Part shown: piece by piece, positions 26,586 through 39,300 of the stretch
Numbering within the stretch: position 1 is the first letter of the stretch
How the letters are laid out: each line of letters starts with the position of its first letter
Assembly: GCA_002420115.1 (NCBI GenBank)
Contig: DIHK01000007.1
Coordinates: forward strand, 108,601-172,600
Source of the DNA: Nitrospira sp. UBA5698
GTDB lineage: Bacteria > Nitrospirota > Nitrospiria > Nitrospirales > Nitrospiraceae
Direction: 5' to 3'
DNA length: 64,000 bases
The notes under the pieces: model-generated
Seen by the model: the letters and a program-made list of their open reading frames with translations, nothing else
What the model was told of the DNA's origin: nothing
Database searches by the model: none
Translations under genes and position numbers: made by a program

Positions 26586-27152
26586 ATGGGAGCTCAAGTT
26601 CCTCTTCGGCACCCGCTCAGGGAACTCTTTGGTGCCCTTACCGAGAAGAGTTTCACGGAACACCTCGGTTGGCCCGATGCCAAGGTCACATCCTACGTCT
26701 CCAACCTGTTGGTCGATTTTACCCGTACAGATCAGCTCTATAAAATTAGAAACCGGAAGGATCAGCCGGTCGATTCGGTTGTAGATTTACTCTTCGAGTC
26801 TGAGGTCATGTTCGAAGCGCAATCGCTGGATCGTGAGCGAGACGTTCACCGTCATATCGGTGATTTCACGCTGTTTATGGCGGGATTGTTTCCCGAATAT
26901 CTGCGTCGCCTCAAAACGGCAGGGCGGATTTACCACAAGGATTTCCTCGTCGATTATGTGAAGACCGGCAAGCGGTCGTACGGAATCGTCGCGCAGATCG
27001 GTCGTGAGGATGCGGAAACCAGCTTGCCGTTGTTTAAGAAATTATCGGAGAACTTTGAGCTCTGTGTCACCGGCCTGGGCTTTGTGCGATCTGACCTCGA
27101 TCGTATGCAGAATTCTGCCTACCAAATGACCCGGGATCTGCTCCTAAATTGA
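26586..27152 (+). CDS. Uncharacterised conserved-looking protein
   Basis: The 188-residue soluble protein starts at ATG 26586, five bases after AGGAGG. It is mainly helical, with notable stretches HIGDFTLFMAGLFPEYL and DFLVDYVKTGKRSYGIVAQ, and has no signal peptide or obvious catalytic motif. I do not recognise a named family. It overlaps the next gene by four bases (TTGA), indicating translational coupling to an isoaspartyl peptidase and a VOC protein. A TATACT -10-like box lies near 26544. Confidence 0.8.
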   Translation: MGAQVPLRHPLRELFGALTEKSFTEHLGWPDAKVTSYVSNLLVDFTRTDQLYKIRNRKDQPVDSVVDLLFESEVMFEAQSLDRERDVHRHIGDFTLFMAGLFPEYLRRLKTAGRIYHKDFLVDYVKTGKRSYGIVAQIGREDAETSLPLFKKLSENFELCVTGLGFVRSDLDRMQNSAYQMTRDLLLN

Positions 27153-28033
27153 AACCCATCAGACCGATCATTCTCGCGCACGGGGGTGCCGGATCCCGTG
27201 CCATGACCTCCTCACAAGCCGCGTGTCTGCGTCGCGCATTGCAAGTCGGCTATCACCTCTTGGATCGAGGAAGTTCCGCACTTGTCGCCGTGGAGCAGAC
27301 CATTCGAATTCTCGAGCGCAGCGGTCTCTTCAATGCGGGAAACGGGGCTCATCGACAGCTGGATGGAGTCCGACGGATGGATGCGTCGATCATGGAAGGG
27401 GAATGCTTACGTGCTGGTGCTGTCGCCTCCATCGAAGGTATTGTGCATCCGATTACGGCCGCTCTCCTCGTTATGAATGAGACGGCGCATGTCATGCTCG
27501 TCGGCCCTCTGGCGACCAAGTTCGCAAAGCATCACAGGATAGAGCTTCAGAGGCGTCAACCTACGAGAGGCAGGCTCTCGTACGGTTCCATGCTCAGGCA
27601 GATGACCATGAAGGGGGATCGGCATGGGACAGTCGGGGCGGTTGCGCTGGACCGGTCTGGGACCGTCGCTGCCGGTGCATCGACCGGGGGGATTGATCTT
27701 ATGCTGCCCGGACGAGTCGGGGATACGCCGATCATCGGTTGTGGAGTGTATGCTGACAATGAGACCGGAGCGGTGTCGATGACTGGGTGGGGTGAGAGCA
27801 TCATGCGTGTGGCCGTTGCGAAAACAATCTGTGATCGGCTAGGACAGGGAAAGACAGCGGAGACGGCGGCGCGATGGGTACTGCAGAAGCTGGTCACAAG
27901 AGTAAACGGATCAGCCGGTACGCTGGTCCTTACCCCGAGAGGGCAGTTTGCCATCAGCCATGTGACATCGCATATGGCGGCTGGGTGGTGGGACGGCAAA
28001 GGCCAGCCGACCGTGAGAGACCGATTTCGATGA
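27149..28033 (+). CDS. Isoaspartyl peptidase/L-asparaginase (Ntn hydrolase, type 2)
   Basis: The 294-residue enzyme belongs to the plant-type asparaginase family, which removes isoaspartyl residues from peptides and self-cleaves to expose a Thr nucleophile. Motifs are HGGAGS at the N-terminus, LFNAGNGAHRQLDGVRRMDASIMEG, and the cleavage/nucleophile region TVGAVALDRSGTVAAGASTGG with the Thr of GTVGAVA. It starts at TTG 27149 overlapping the previous stop, and its stop overlaps the next ATG. Confidence 0.92.
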   Translation: MKPIRPIILAHGGAGSRAMTSSQAACLRRALQVGYHLLDRGSSALVAVEQTIRILERSGLFNAGNGAHRQLDGVRRMDASIMEGECLRAGAVASIEGIVHPITAALLVMNETAHVMLVGPLATKFAKHHRIELQRRQPTRGRLSYGSMLRQMTMKGDRHGTVGAVALDRSGTVAAGASTGGIDLMLPGRVGDTPIIGCGVYADNETGAVSMTGWGESIMRVAVAKTICDRLGQGKTAETAARWVLQKLVTRVNGSAGTLVLTPRGQFAISHVTSHMAAGWWDGKGQPTVRDRFR

Positions 28034-28464
28034 CGACCAGCCTCTTTCATCTCGCATTTCCGATACACGATATTGATGCAGCCCTACGGTTCTACGTGGA
28101 CGGCCTTGGTTGTACCGTCGGGCGACGATCAAAACAGGCTGTGACGCTCGGTTTAGCCGGCCACCAACTTGTCGCACATCTCGTGCAGGACCAGACTCCA
28201 AAGCAGAAAGGGATCTACCCCAGTCATTTCGGGCTGGTGTTTCTCTCGCTGGAGGAATGGCAGGCGCTGGCAGATCGGGCCAAGGCGCAGGATCTTACCT
28301 TCTATCAGCAGCCGCGAGTGCGGTTCCCAGGCACGCGTATCGAGCACCGGACGTTCTTTCTCAAAGACCCGTCGCACAATCTGCTGGAATTCAAACACTA
28401 CACTCATGAATCGGCCATCTTCGGTGAACAGGATCACGGTCAGGTCGGCGATTCTTCGGAGTAG
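28030..28464 (+). CDS. VOC (glyoxalase/dioxygenase) family protein
   Basis: The 144-residue protein has the paired beta-alpha-beta-beta-beta units of vicinal-oxygen-chelate enzymes: FHLAFPIHDIDAALRFYVDGLGC at the start and HRTFFLKDPSHNLLEFKHY at the end, which supplies the metal-binding Glu. His at residue 7 and the C-terminal Glu are the likely metal ligands. The substrate cannot be inferred. ATG 28030 overlaps the upstream TGA. Confidence 0.88.
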   Translation: MTTSLFHLAFPIHDIDAALRFYVDGLGCTVGRRSKQAVTLGLAGHQLVAHLVQDQTPKQKGIYPSHFGLVFLSLEEWQALADRAKAQDLTFYQQPRVRFPGTRIEHRTFFLKDPSHNLLEFKHYTHESAIFGEQDHGQVGDSSE

Positions 28465-28489
28465 GCAGAATAGCCGCAACTCAGCGGTC

Positions 28490-29299
28490 CTACTCCTCGG
28501 TGACCGGTACGGGTACGGTGGATTGCCGATCAATCCATTTCAGAATACGTTCATGCCGGCGGGTCAAAAAGGTCGTTTTTCGTAACGGATCGTATCGGCG
28601 CGGTGAGGGCAGCATCGCCGCGAGCCAGGCGGCTTCGTCGGACGTCAGTTCGTGGGCGGGTTTGCCGAAATGATGCTGGGCTGCGGCTTCCGCGCCGTAG
28701 ACGCCATGTCCCCACTCGGCCACATTGAGGTACAGTTCAAGAATACGCTTTTTTGAAAGGCGTTGTTCGAGTTCCCAAGTAATCAGTGCTTCCTTGGCTT
28801 TCCGAAAGAGGGATCGTTCGGATGAGAGGTAGAGATTCTTGGCCAGTTGCTGTGTAATGGTGCTCCCGCCACGTTTGAATTCACCGGCTTCAAGGTTGTG
28901 CATGGCGGCGTCTTTGATGCCTTCCCAGTCGAATCCTTCGTGAGTAAAGAACGACGCATCTTCTGCGGCCACCACGGCATGGCGAAGATGTGGAGAAATA
29001 CGAGAAAGCGGAACCCACATCCATTGGCGCTTGACGGAACGCCCCTGCTCCTTTGCCTGAGCCTGCCTGGTCTCCATCAGGGCTGTTGATGTTGGGTTGG
29101 TCCGAGTGAGGTGTTCGACATCCGGCAAGGTTATAAACCAACTCAGCGCCAGAATGCCTAGCGGAAGTCCGATGAGAAGGATGGCCCAAAGAAGGACGCG
29201 CCGAATTCTGCTGCGACCGGTTGACTTGAGCGGAGGAGGCTCGTATGTGTAGTGACGCAGAAAGACGGGACTGTGGCTAGGTTTCTGGTTCGAATCCAT
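28490..29299 (-). CDS. mtgA: Monofunctional biosynthetic peptidoglycan transglycosylase
   Basis: MtgA polymerises lipid II into glycan strands at the outer face of the inner membrane. The 269-residue protein has one N-terminal transmembrane helix (about 34-55) and a GT51 domain with the catalytic Glu motif AAEDASFFTHEGFDWEGI, RGGSTITQQLAKNLYLS, the RKAKEALITWELE segment and YLNVAEWG. There is no transpeptidase domain. It is divergent from engB, the two start codons being only 17 bases apart. Confidence 0.95.
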   Translation of the reverse strand: MDSNQKPSHSPVFLRHYTYEPPPLKSTGRSRIRRVLLWAILLIGLPLGILALSWFITLPDVEHLTRTNPTSTALMETRQAQAKEQGRSVKRQWMWVPLSRISPHLRHAVVAAEDASFFTHEGFDWEGIKDAAMHNLEAGEFKRGGSTITQQLAKNLYLSSERSLFRKAKEALITWELEQRLSKKRILELYLNVAEWGHGVYGAEAAAQHHFGKPAHELTSDEAAWLAAMLPSPRRYDPLRKTTFLTRRHERILKWIDRQSTVPVPVTEE

Positions 29300-29315
29300 T
29301 CATCAGCCTGACGAC

Positions 29316-29930
29316 ATGAAAATCTTCGCAGCCGAGTTTATCAAAAGTTGTCTCGCTCCAGAACAGTTTCCTTCCGGCGCTCTACAAGAGGTTGCCTTTG
29401 TCGGGCGCTCCAATGTCGGAAAGTCGTCCTTGATCAACTCGTTACTGAATCGTCGAGACCTGGCCAAAGTCAGTCGGACCCCTGGGAAAACGCAAGCCGT
29501 GAACGTGTTTCAGATCTCGACATCAGATCTCCATCTCTCGCAGTTCTATCTCGTGGATTTGCCTGGCTACGGATTTGCAAACGTGCCGAAAACCGTGCGT
29601 AATCAATGGGGCCCCTTGCTGGAGAGCTATCTCCTCGGTCGCACTGCGCTGATCCGGGTGGTGTTGCTGGTGGACAGTCGCGTCGTGACTGATCAGGACA
29701 GGCAGACCATGGCCTGGCTCCGTTCAATCGGGCATGATCCACTCATCGTCGTGACCAAGGTCGATAAGCTGAAGACCAACGAACGGGTGAGAACCGTGCG
29801 CCAAATCCATCAGAGTTTAGGAGTTGCCGATGAAGACGCCGTGATTCCTTATTCGTCCATGACAGGGGAAGGAAGAGATCGGCTGTGGGGATCTCTGCGT
29901 GAAGCGGCCGGCCGACGGCGAGACGTCTAG
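29316..29930 (+). CDS. engB: Ribosome biogenesis GTP-binding protein YihA/YsxC/EngB
   Basis: EngB is a small GTPase needed for assembly of the 50S ribosomal subunit. The 204-residue protein contains G1 GRSNVGKSSLI, G3 DLPGYGFA and G4 TKVDK, with the family PGKTQAVN switch region. Its stop codon TAG lies within the outer end of a dispersed repeat element, so the extreme C-terminus and terminator region have been remodelled by the insertion. Confidence 0.96.
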   Translation: MKIFAAEFIKSCLAPEQFPSGALQEVAFVGRSNVGKSSLINSLLNRRDLAKVSRTPGKTQAVNVFQISTSDLHLSQFYLVDLPGYGFANVPKTVRNQWGPLLESYLLGRTALIRVVLLVDSRVVTDQDRQTMAWLRSIGHDPLIVVTKVDKLKTNERVRTVRQIHQSLGVADEDAVIPYSSMTGEGRDRLWGSLREAAGRRRDV

Positions 29931-30136
29931 CAGGCTGCGGAAAAACTCATTTTGACCCGTGTCACCGTCACGGATATTGAGCTGTGAGAGGAGGTTGAAT
30001 ATTCATGCAGGATTCGCAAAAAGGCCGTCCTGCAAGGCCGCAGCGAGTGAAGAGGCGAATCGTACTCTGGGCCGTAGGTTGAGCCTCTGAGCGATGCGAG
30101 AACAGCCGGTGGCTGTCTTTTCCCGCATCCTGCTAG
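29927..30136. repeat. 210-bp dispersed repeat element with inverted ends (MITE-like)
   Basis: The ends CTAGCAGGCTGCGGAAAA and TTTTCCCGCATCCTGCTAG are near-perfect inverted repeats. A second copy of the end motif, GCAGGATTCGC at 30007, makes the element look composite: an outer left arm of about 80 bases and a core of about 130 bases. It has no transposase gene. It lies between convergent engB and the SurA-like gene and contributes the engB stop codon. From memory, very similar sequences recur in Nitrospira genomes; this was not searched. Confidence 0.75.
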
Positions 30137-30187
30137 TGATCGTGGTCTATTGCTGGAGCGAGGGTGGCAGGGTCGTGTGGCCCCAAG

Positions 30188-31144
30188 CTAAAATTTGATC
30201 TCGATATACGACTTATTCTTGAGCTGGACGAGCCAGGCTTGAAACATGTCTTCACTTTTCTGCTGATAGACCAGATCTTGGAGTTCTCGCCGGACTTCTT
30301 CATACTTCCGAAACCGTTTGGGTCTTCGATCGTCCATCCGGATGATCTGGACTCCCTCAGGGCTCTCGATGATGTCGGAGATCCCACCAGGCACCAATCG
30401 AGCGATGGCCTGATCGATGATGGGGATGAGCTCGCCCTGTCGAACCACGCCGAGCCGTCCCCCTTGCAAGGCATTATCCCCGTCGGAGTATTCCCTGGCG
30501 ACATCTTCAAACTTGTCACCTCGTTTCAGGTCATTCATGGCGCGGCGCGCTTTGGTCAGCGCATCGGCCAGCCCGTCTGAGGAGCGTGGCCGAATCAGAA
30601 TTTGACTCAATTCGTACTCTTCGGCCAACGCAAACCGGTCGTGATGTTCTTGGTAATACCGCTTCAGCTCGGAGTCGCCCACCATGATATTGCCGCGAAT
30701 ATGCTGATCGGCCACTCGCATGAGCACGAGTTGATCGTGTACGGCCTGGAGGTCGCTGGGGTTCGTAGGATTGAGGGAAGTGCCTTGTCGCTTCATTTGC
30801 TCGATGGCTTGTTTAACCTCGATGTCTGACACCTCCACTTTCTTGGCTTTGGCTTCCTGGAGCTGCAATTTTCGTTCAATCAGCTTCGTCAAGGCCATGT
30901 ATTCTGCGGTCTTCAGTCGTTGGGCGAGGTCAGTTCCTCGGTGGGTACGGGAGAGACGCTCTTGCTCCGCGCCGAACTCACGCTGGACATCGGACAGCAT
31001 GATCAGCTCGGAATTGACGATGGCGACGATGCGATCCTGCAGATGAGCTGAAGCCAGGTGCGGGGACCAGCTCGCGAATACGAAGAGGGTCAACGCCGAT
31101 AGGAGCCGGGTTTCCCAACAGACTCTGTGAGAAGCGGTGGTCAT
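30188..31144 (-). CDS. Periplasmic peptidyl-prolyl isomerase, SurA-like
   Basis: SurA-type chaperones fold outer-membrane proteins in the periplasm. The 318-residue protein has a signal peptide (about 1-33, ending SAHLQ), a SurA N-domain with DRIVAIVNSELIMLSDVQREF, and one parvulin (PpiC/rotamase) domain (about 175-275; YELSQILIRP, FEDVAREYSDGDNALQGGRLG). Typical SurA has two parvulin domains; only one is visible here. The start at 31144 fits the signal peptide better than the upstream frame extension. It is the last gene of the hldE-mfd-PPIase unit. Confidence 0.9.
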   Translation of the reverse strand: MTTASHRVCWETRLLSALTLFVFASWSPHLASAHLQDRIVAIVNSELIMLSDVQREFGAEQERLSRTHRGTDLAQRLKTAEYMALTKLIERKLQLQEAKAKKVEVSDIEVKQAIEQMKRQGTSLNPTNPSDLQAVHDQLVLMRVADQHIRGNIMVGDSELKRYYQEHHDRFALAEEYELSQILIRPRSSDGLADALTKARRAMNDLKRGDKFEDVAREYSDGDNALQGGRLGVVRQGELIPIIDQAIARLVPGGISDIIESPEGVQIIRMDDRRPKRFRKYEEVRRELQDLVYQQKSEDMFQAWLVQLKNKSYIEIKF

Positions 31145-31229
31145 GGTACCTACACCCTGGAGTGGAAAGCCTTCGTCACTCGTTCGATGATTGTACACGA
31201 AGCGGTGGGTTCGTGGAAATCAGCAGGAA

Positions 31230-32126
31230 CTAACGCTTGCCGGTGTCCTCGTTAATGTAACGAGCAGCTTCAGCAAACCGAACTGCTGCATTCGTTCGAA
31301 TATCAGCAATCACCTCGTCGAATCGTTTGCGCCGCTTGTCGGCCAGGAGTTCCTGCCGAAGTCGTTCTTTCGTCGCCAAGTCGGTTTGGATAATGGCTTC
31401 ATCCAGAGGAGACAGCATGACAAGATAGTATCCAAGCTCGGTCTTGATGGGACCGCTGACCATCCCGGGCTTGAGGGTATGAATGACCGTATCCAGTTCT
31501 GGCAGCAGCATGCCTTTTCTGTAGGGGCCCAGATCGCCGCCTTTAGACTTCGTCTTCTCGTCCATCGAGTATCGCTGGGCGAACTTGGCAAAGTTTCCGC
31601 CTCGATTCACCTGCGTTTCCAGATCCTTTGCGGCATACACGTTGGGCAAAAGCATGACCGAAATACTGGCTTTCAAAGGGTCCAGCAGTTCGGCGGCGTG
31701 CTTCTCGTAGTAGGCGTCAAGTTCTACTTGCGTCAGTTCGACCTTGGATTGAAGCTTGTCCTTGAGAAGTTCGTCGAGGATGAGCTGTTCCTTATATCGT
31801 TGTGTCTTGTCCCGGATGATCTCGTTATGATCTAAGCCTCGTCGGCGCCCCTCCTGCATTAGGAGCTCTCGGGTAATCAGTTCCTCCAGGAACTTCCGCT
31901 TGCCGCCGTCCTTCTCATAGCGGGAACGTGTGGCGGGTGAGAGCTCTCCCCATCGAAGATCGAATTCGGTTTGGGTAATCGTCCGGCCATTGACCAACGC
32001 GACGACCGGTTCCTCCTGCCGCTCGCCGCAGCCAGAGATCATCGGCCCCAAACCGGCCACCACGCCGGCAAGCAGTCCGGGCATGAGATAGGTCCGACAG
32101 AATGTCAGGAACCGGAAGTGTCTCAT
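31230..32126 (-). CDS. PpiC-type peptidyl-prolyl isomerase lipoprotein (PrsA-like)
   Basis: The 298-residue protein has a signal peptide with lipobox MISGC, so it is membrane-anchored and acts in the periplasm. A SurA-N-like chaperone region (VALVNGRTITQTEFDLRWG) is followed by a parvulin domain (about 150-250; ISVMLLPNVYA, FAKFAQRYSMDEKTKSKGGDLG). ATG 32126 is chosen because the signal peptide follows directly; a start at 32168 would overlap mfd. It forms a pair with the SurA-like gene downstream and follows mfd by 25 bases. Confidence 0.9.
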   Translation of the reverse strand: MRHFRFLTFCRTYLMPGLLAGVVAGLGPMISGCGERQEEPVVALVNGRTITQTEFDLRWGELSPATRSRYEKDGGKRKFLEELITRELLMQEGRRRGLDHNEIIRDKTQRYKEQLILDELLKDKLQSKVELTQVELDAYYEKHAAELLDPLKASISVMLLPNVYAAKDLETQVNRGGNFAKFAQRYSMDEKTKSKGGDLGPYRKGMLLPELDTVIHTLKPGMVSGPIKTELGYYLVMLSPLDEAIIQTDLATKERLRQELLADKRRKRFDEVIADIRTNAAVRFAEAARYINEDTGKR

Positions 32127-32151
32127 AAGTGGGGGCACATGCGGGTCTCGA

Positions 32152-35622
<3,471 letters not shown>

Positions 35623-35625
35623 GAA

Positions 35626-36108
35626 TTACGTCGCGGTTGAGCGAATACGGTGAAGGAGTGCTGTGGTCGACTGACCAGGAACCAGCGGGATCGTCCTGAC
35701 GATGCCGCCACGGGCTTCGACCACCTTGCGGCCGACGATTTGGTCGATAGGCCAGTCTCCGCCTTTCACCAGAATGTCCGGCTGGACGGCCGTAATGAGT
35801 TCGAGGGGATCGGGCTCGTCGAAGATCCCGACATAATCGACACAGGCCAAAGCCGCCAGCACTTCGGCCCGCTGCACCTCTGGAACGATGGGCCGGTCAG
35901 GCGCTTTCTCTAAACGCCGAACGGATGCGTCGCTGTTCACCCCGACCACGAGGACATCGCCCAGAGCCCTTGCCGCTTGGAGGTATCGAGTATGCCCGAT
36001 ATGCATCAGATCGAAACACCCGTTGGTGAACACAATGCGCTTCCCATTCGTCCGATCCATGGCCAGAACGTGGAGGAGTTGCTCTCGCGGCAGGACCTTC
36101 GAGTTCAT
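35626..36108 (-). CDS. rfaE2: D-glycero-beta-D-manno-heptose 1-phosphate adenylyltransferase
   Basis: This enzyme activates heptose-1-phosphate with ATP to make ADP-heptose for the LPS inner core. The 160-residue protein corresponds to the stand-alone HldE C-terminal domain, with the nucleotidyltransferase motif TNGCFDLMHIGHTRYL (HxGH), GVNSDASVRRLEK and VKGGDWPIDQIVG. Its pathway partner gmhA is encoded 5.6 kb away. No Shine-Dalgarno is seen, but a promoter ends 6 bases before the ATG. Confidence 0.95.
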   Translation of the reverse strand: MNSKVLPREQLLHVLAMDRTNGKRIVFTNGCFDLMHIGHTRYLQAARALGDVLVVGVNSDASVRRLEKAPDRPIVPEVQRAEVLAALACVDYVGIFDEPDPLELITAVQPDILVKGGDWPIDQIVGRKVVEARGGIVRTIPLVPGQSTTALLHRIRSTAT

Positions 36109-36114
36109 GGCCCC

Positions 36115-36143
36115 ATCATACCTGGCTGCCGGTGCCAGTGAAA
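36115..36143 (-). promoter_or_regulatory. Promoter of hldE/rfaE2, leaderless spacing
   Basis: On the minus strand TTTCAC and TATGAT are separated by 17 bases. The -10 ends 6 bases before the ATG at 36108, and there is no Shine-Dalgarno. Confidence 0.6.
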
Positions 36144-36321
36144 GAGCGATTCCTACCGTGCGAGGGTGGTGTTGCGCTGGGGACTCTCGGATCGTGGAGA
36201 GCTCGATCTAACGGTGGTTATTGGCTCAAGTTCTCACAGAACGAACCGATACGGCACATAACGGAGTGTAGAGGCTGGCGTCAGCCTGACCGTAGGGATG
36301 GGTGTGTCCGGAGTCTAGCCG

Positions 36322-39300
36322 ATGAGTGATGGTGGTGACATAAGCCTGTTCTGGACTATCGGTCTGGTCAATCTCCTGCTGGTCGTCCCCCTGATAGTCT
36401 TTCTTGCACAGGCGTTGCGACGGGACCGGACTCGTTGGCTTCAGGCAGAGCGCGAGCAGGTTCGACTCCAAGAAAATGAACAAAGACTGAGGAGTATCCT
36501 GGAGGCTGAGCCTCAGGGGATTCTGGTGTCGGGACTCGATCATCGGGTGCTCCAGATTAACCCAGCCGGCTGTTTTCTCTTCGACGCCGGGTTTTCAGAA
36601 GAAATCATCGGTCGAGATCTTCGACACTTTGTCCATACGGGTGATCATCAGCAGCTCGACGACCTGTACAAGGCTGCCCGGGAGGGACGTGAGACCCGTG
36701 GACGGTGCAGACTGGTTGGATTGTCCCGTCAGATTCGGTGGGTCGAGATGACCACCGTTCCTCTTCCGGCTGAAAATGGGTCAGTCGGATCGATCCTCAG
36801 TGTGCTCCAAGATGTGACAGAGCAAAAGCGTGCCGATCGGCGTCAAGCGCTCCAACATGCGGTGGCGAAGGTGCTGGCGGCATCCTCCACCGTTGAGCAA
36901 GCCATCCCGGATCTCTTGCAGGCGATCGTCGTGAGTCTGGATTGGCAGGTCGGGTTATTCTGGAGGGTGCAGGACGATCGGCGATCCCTCACGTGCGCGC
37001 ATGGGTGGTCCGTTGATTCGACGATGATCCAGGAGTTTTTACGCAACAGCCGGCAACAGGACCACGGTCCTGACTCCGACCTGCCGGGGTGTTGCTGGGC
37101 GCGTGGCGAGCCGTTGTGGATTGAGGATATCGCAGGAGCGCCGCTCTTTACGCGTAAGTCTCTCGAGGCCCCCGGGGTGCTGCGTGGAGCCTGTGCCTTT
37201 CCGATTTGGCTCAGAGCCAACGTCTATGGTGTCATGGAATTCCTCAGCCGAGAGGCTCAGGCGGAAGACCGGGATCTGTTACGCGCGTTGGGCACGACCG
37301 GAAGTCAGATCGGCCTCTTCGTCGAACGGGCCGAAGTTGAAGCGGCGTTGCATCAGAACGAGGCCCGTACCAGCTTGATCATTGACACGGCCCTCGATGC
37401 GGTGATGACCATGGATGACAGCGGCCGTATTACGGAGTGGAATGCCCAGGCGGAACAAACCTTTGGGTGGTCCGCGCTCGAGGCCATCGGAGGAGACGCA
37501 GCCGACACGATTTGTCCGCTGTCCCACCGCCGTGGCTATCGCGAGTATGTTCAGCGACTGCTCCAGCCTCAGGATGTGCCCACCGCTCAGCGACTGGTGG
37601 AAATGATCGGGCTTCGACGAGACGGTCGGGAGTTCCCCATGGAAATCGCCATGACCCCGTTGACGATCGAGGGCATCACCATTTTCAGCGCGTTCATTCG
37701 GGATATTACCGGACGAAAAGAAGCGGAGCAGGCGTTGAAAAACTATGCGCAGCAATTGGAACAGATCAATCACCAATTGGATGGAGCGTTGCGGGAAGCC
37801 AAGGCCGCAACCGAGGCCAAGTCATTGTTTCTGGCCAGCATGAGTCACGAAATCCGGACGCCGATGAACGGGGTGATCGGGATGACCGGACTTCTGTTGG
37901 ATACCCATCTCACGGAGGAGCAACGTGAATATGCTGAAACCGTTCGGACCTGCGGCGACCATCTGTTGACGATCATCAACGATGTCCTCGACTTCTCAAA
38001 GATCGAGGCAGGGAAACTGGATTTGGAGACGATTGCGTTCGACCTTCGTCTCGCCATCGATGAATCGCTGGATCTCGTGGCAGAGCGAGCGTCCTCAAAA
38101 GGACTGAATCTGGCCTGTCTGTTCCATGCCGATGTGCCGAGATACTTGCTGGGTGACCCAGGGCGCCTCCGCCAGATCGTCATGAACTTGGCTGCGAACG
38201 CCATAAAGTTTACCGACCAGGGAGACGTGGTGGTGGAGGTGACCGTTGAAGCGGAATCGACGGAGGAGGCCACGATTCGTGTGGCGGTCACGGATACGGG
38301 GATCGGTATTTCCGAGAAGGCCCGTGACCGGCTGTTCCAGTCGTTCAGCCAGGCCGATGGATCTACGACGAGGAAGTACGGCGGAACCGGACTCGGCCTT
38401 GCGATCTGCAAACGGCTGATCGAATTGATGGGAGGCGCGATCGGAGTCACGAGTCAAGTGGGGGTCGGGAGCTGCTTCTGGTTTACCGTGAAGTTGCACA
38501 AGCAGGTCGGCGGTTCTCAGGTGGTCGAGAGGAATTCCGTCTTGTTGGCCGGACTCCACATCCTTATTGTGGACAGCAAGGCCATCAACCGAAAGATCCT
38601 GGAGTTGATGACGAAGAAATGGGGGATGCAGCCGACGCTCGTCACAAGTGGACCCGAAGCGCTCATGGCCCTGAGTCAGACACAACGGCAACCGGCATTT
38701 GACCTTGTGTTGTTGGACGTGGATATGGGGCCGACGGATGGACTGGAATTGGCGCGCACCATACGGGCGCGAACGGGAGGGGCCGAGATTCAGCTGGTGC
38801 TGCTGACTTCGTTTGGTCGACGGGGAGACGCGAAAACCGCCAAGGCCGCCGGAATCTCCGCGTACCTGACGAAACCAATTCGTGAGCGGCAGTTGCACGA
38901 TTGTCTCGTGGCCGTCATGACGCAGTACTCTGCGACCGCCGGTGCGGCTGTGGTGAATCACTCGGTTCCCCTCATTACTCGTCATACCCTTGCCGAGACG
39001 AAGGCCAATGTGGACCTTCGCATACTGCTGGCTGAGGATAACGTCGTTAATCAGAAAGTGGCGGTCCGTCTCTTCCAGCGATTGGGGTATCGCATTGACG
39101 TGGTGGCCAACGGGCGGGAAGTGGTCGAGGCGCTGTCCCGGATCCGTTACGATGTCATTTTCATGGACTGTCAGATGCCGGAGATGGATGGCTTTGAAGC
39201 GACACGGGTGATTCGGGAACGTGAAGCGTTACCCGTGAAGCGTGAAGCGCAACACGAGATACGAGGGACGAGCGACGAACGACGCGGCAGGCATCGCGTG

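Noticed and set aside
29286..29296. GGTTCGAATCC, a tRNA T-loop-like match
   Set aside because: It lies inside the start of mtgA and no acceptor, D or anticodon stem can be drawn around it.
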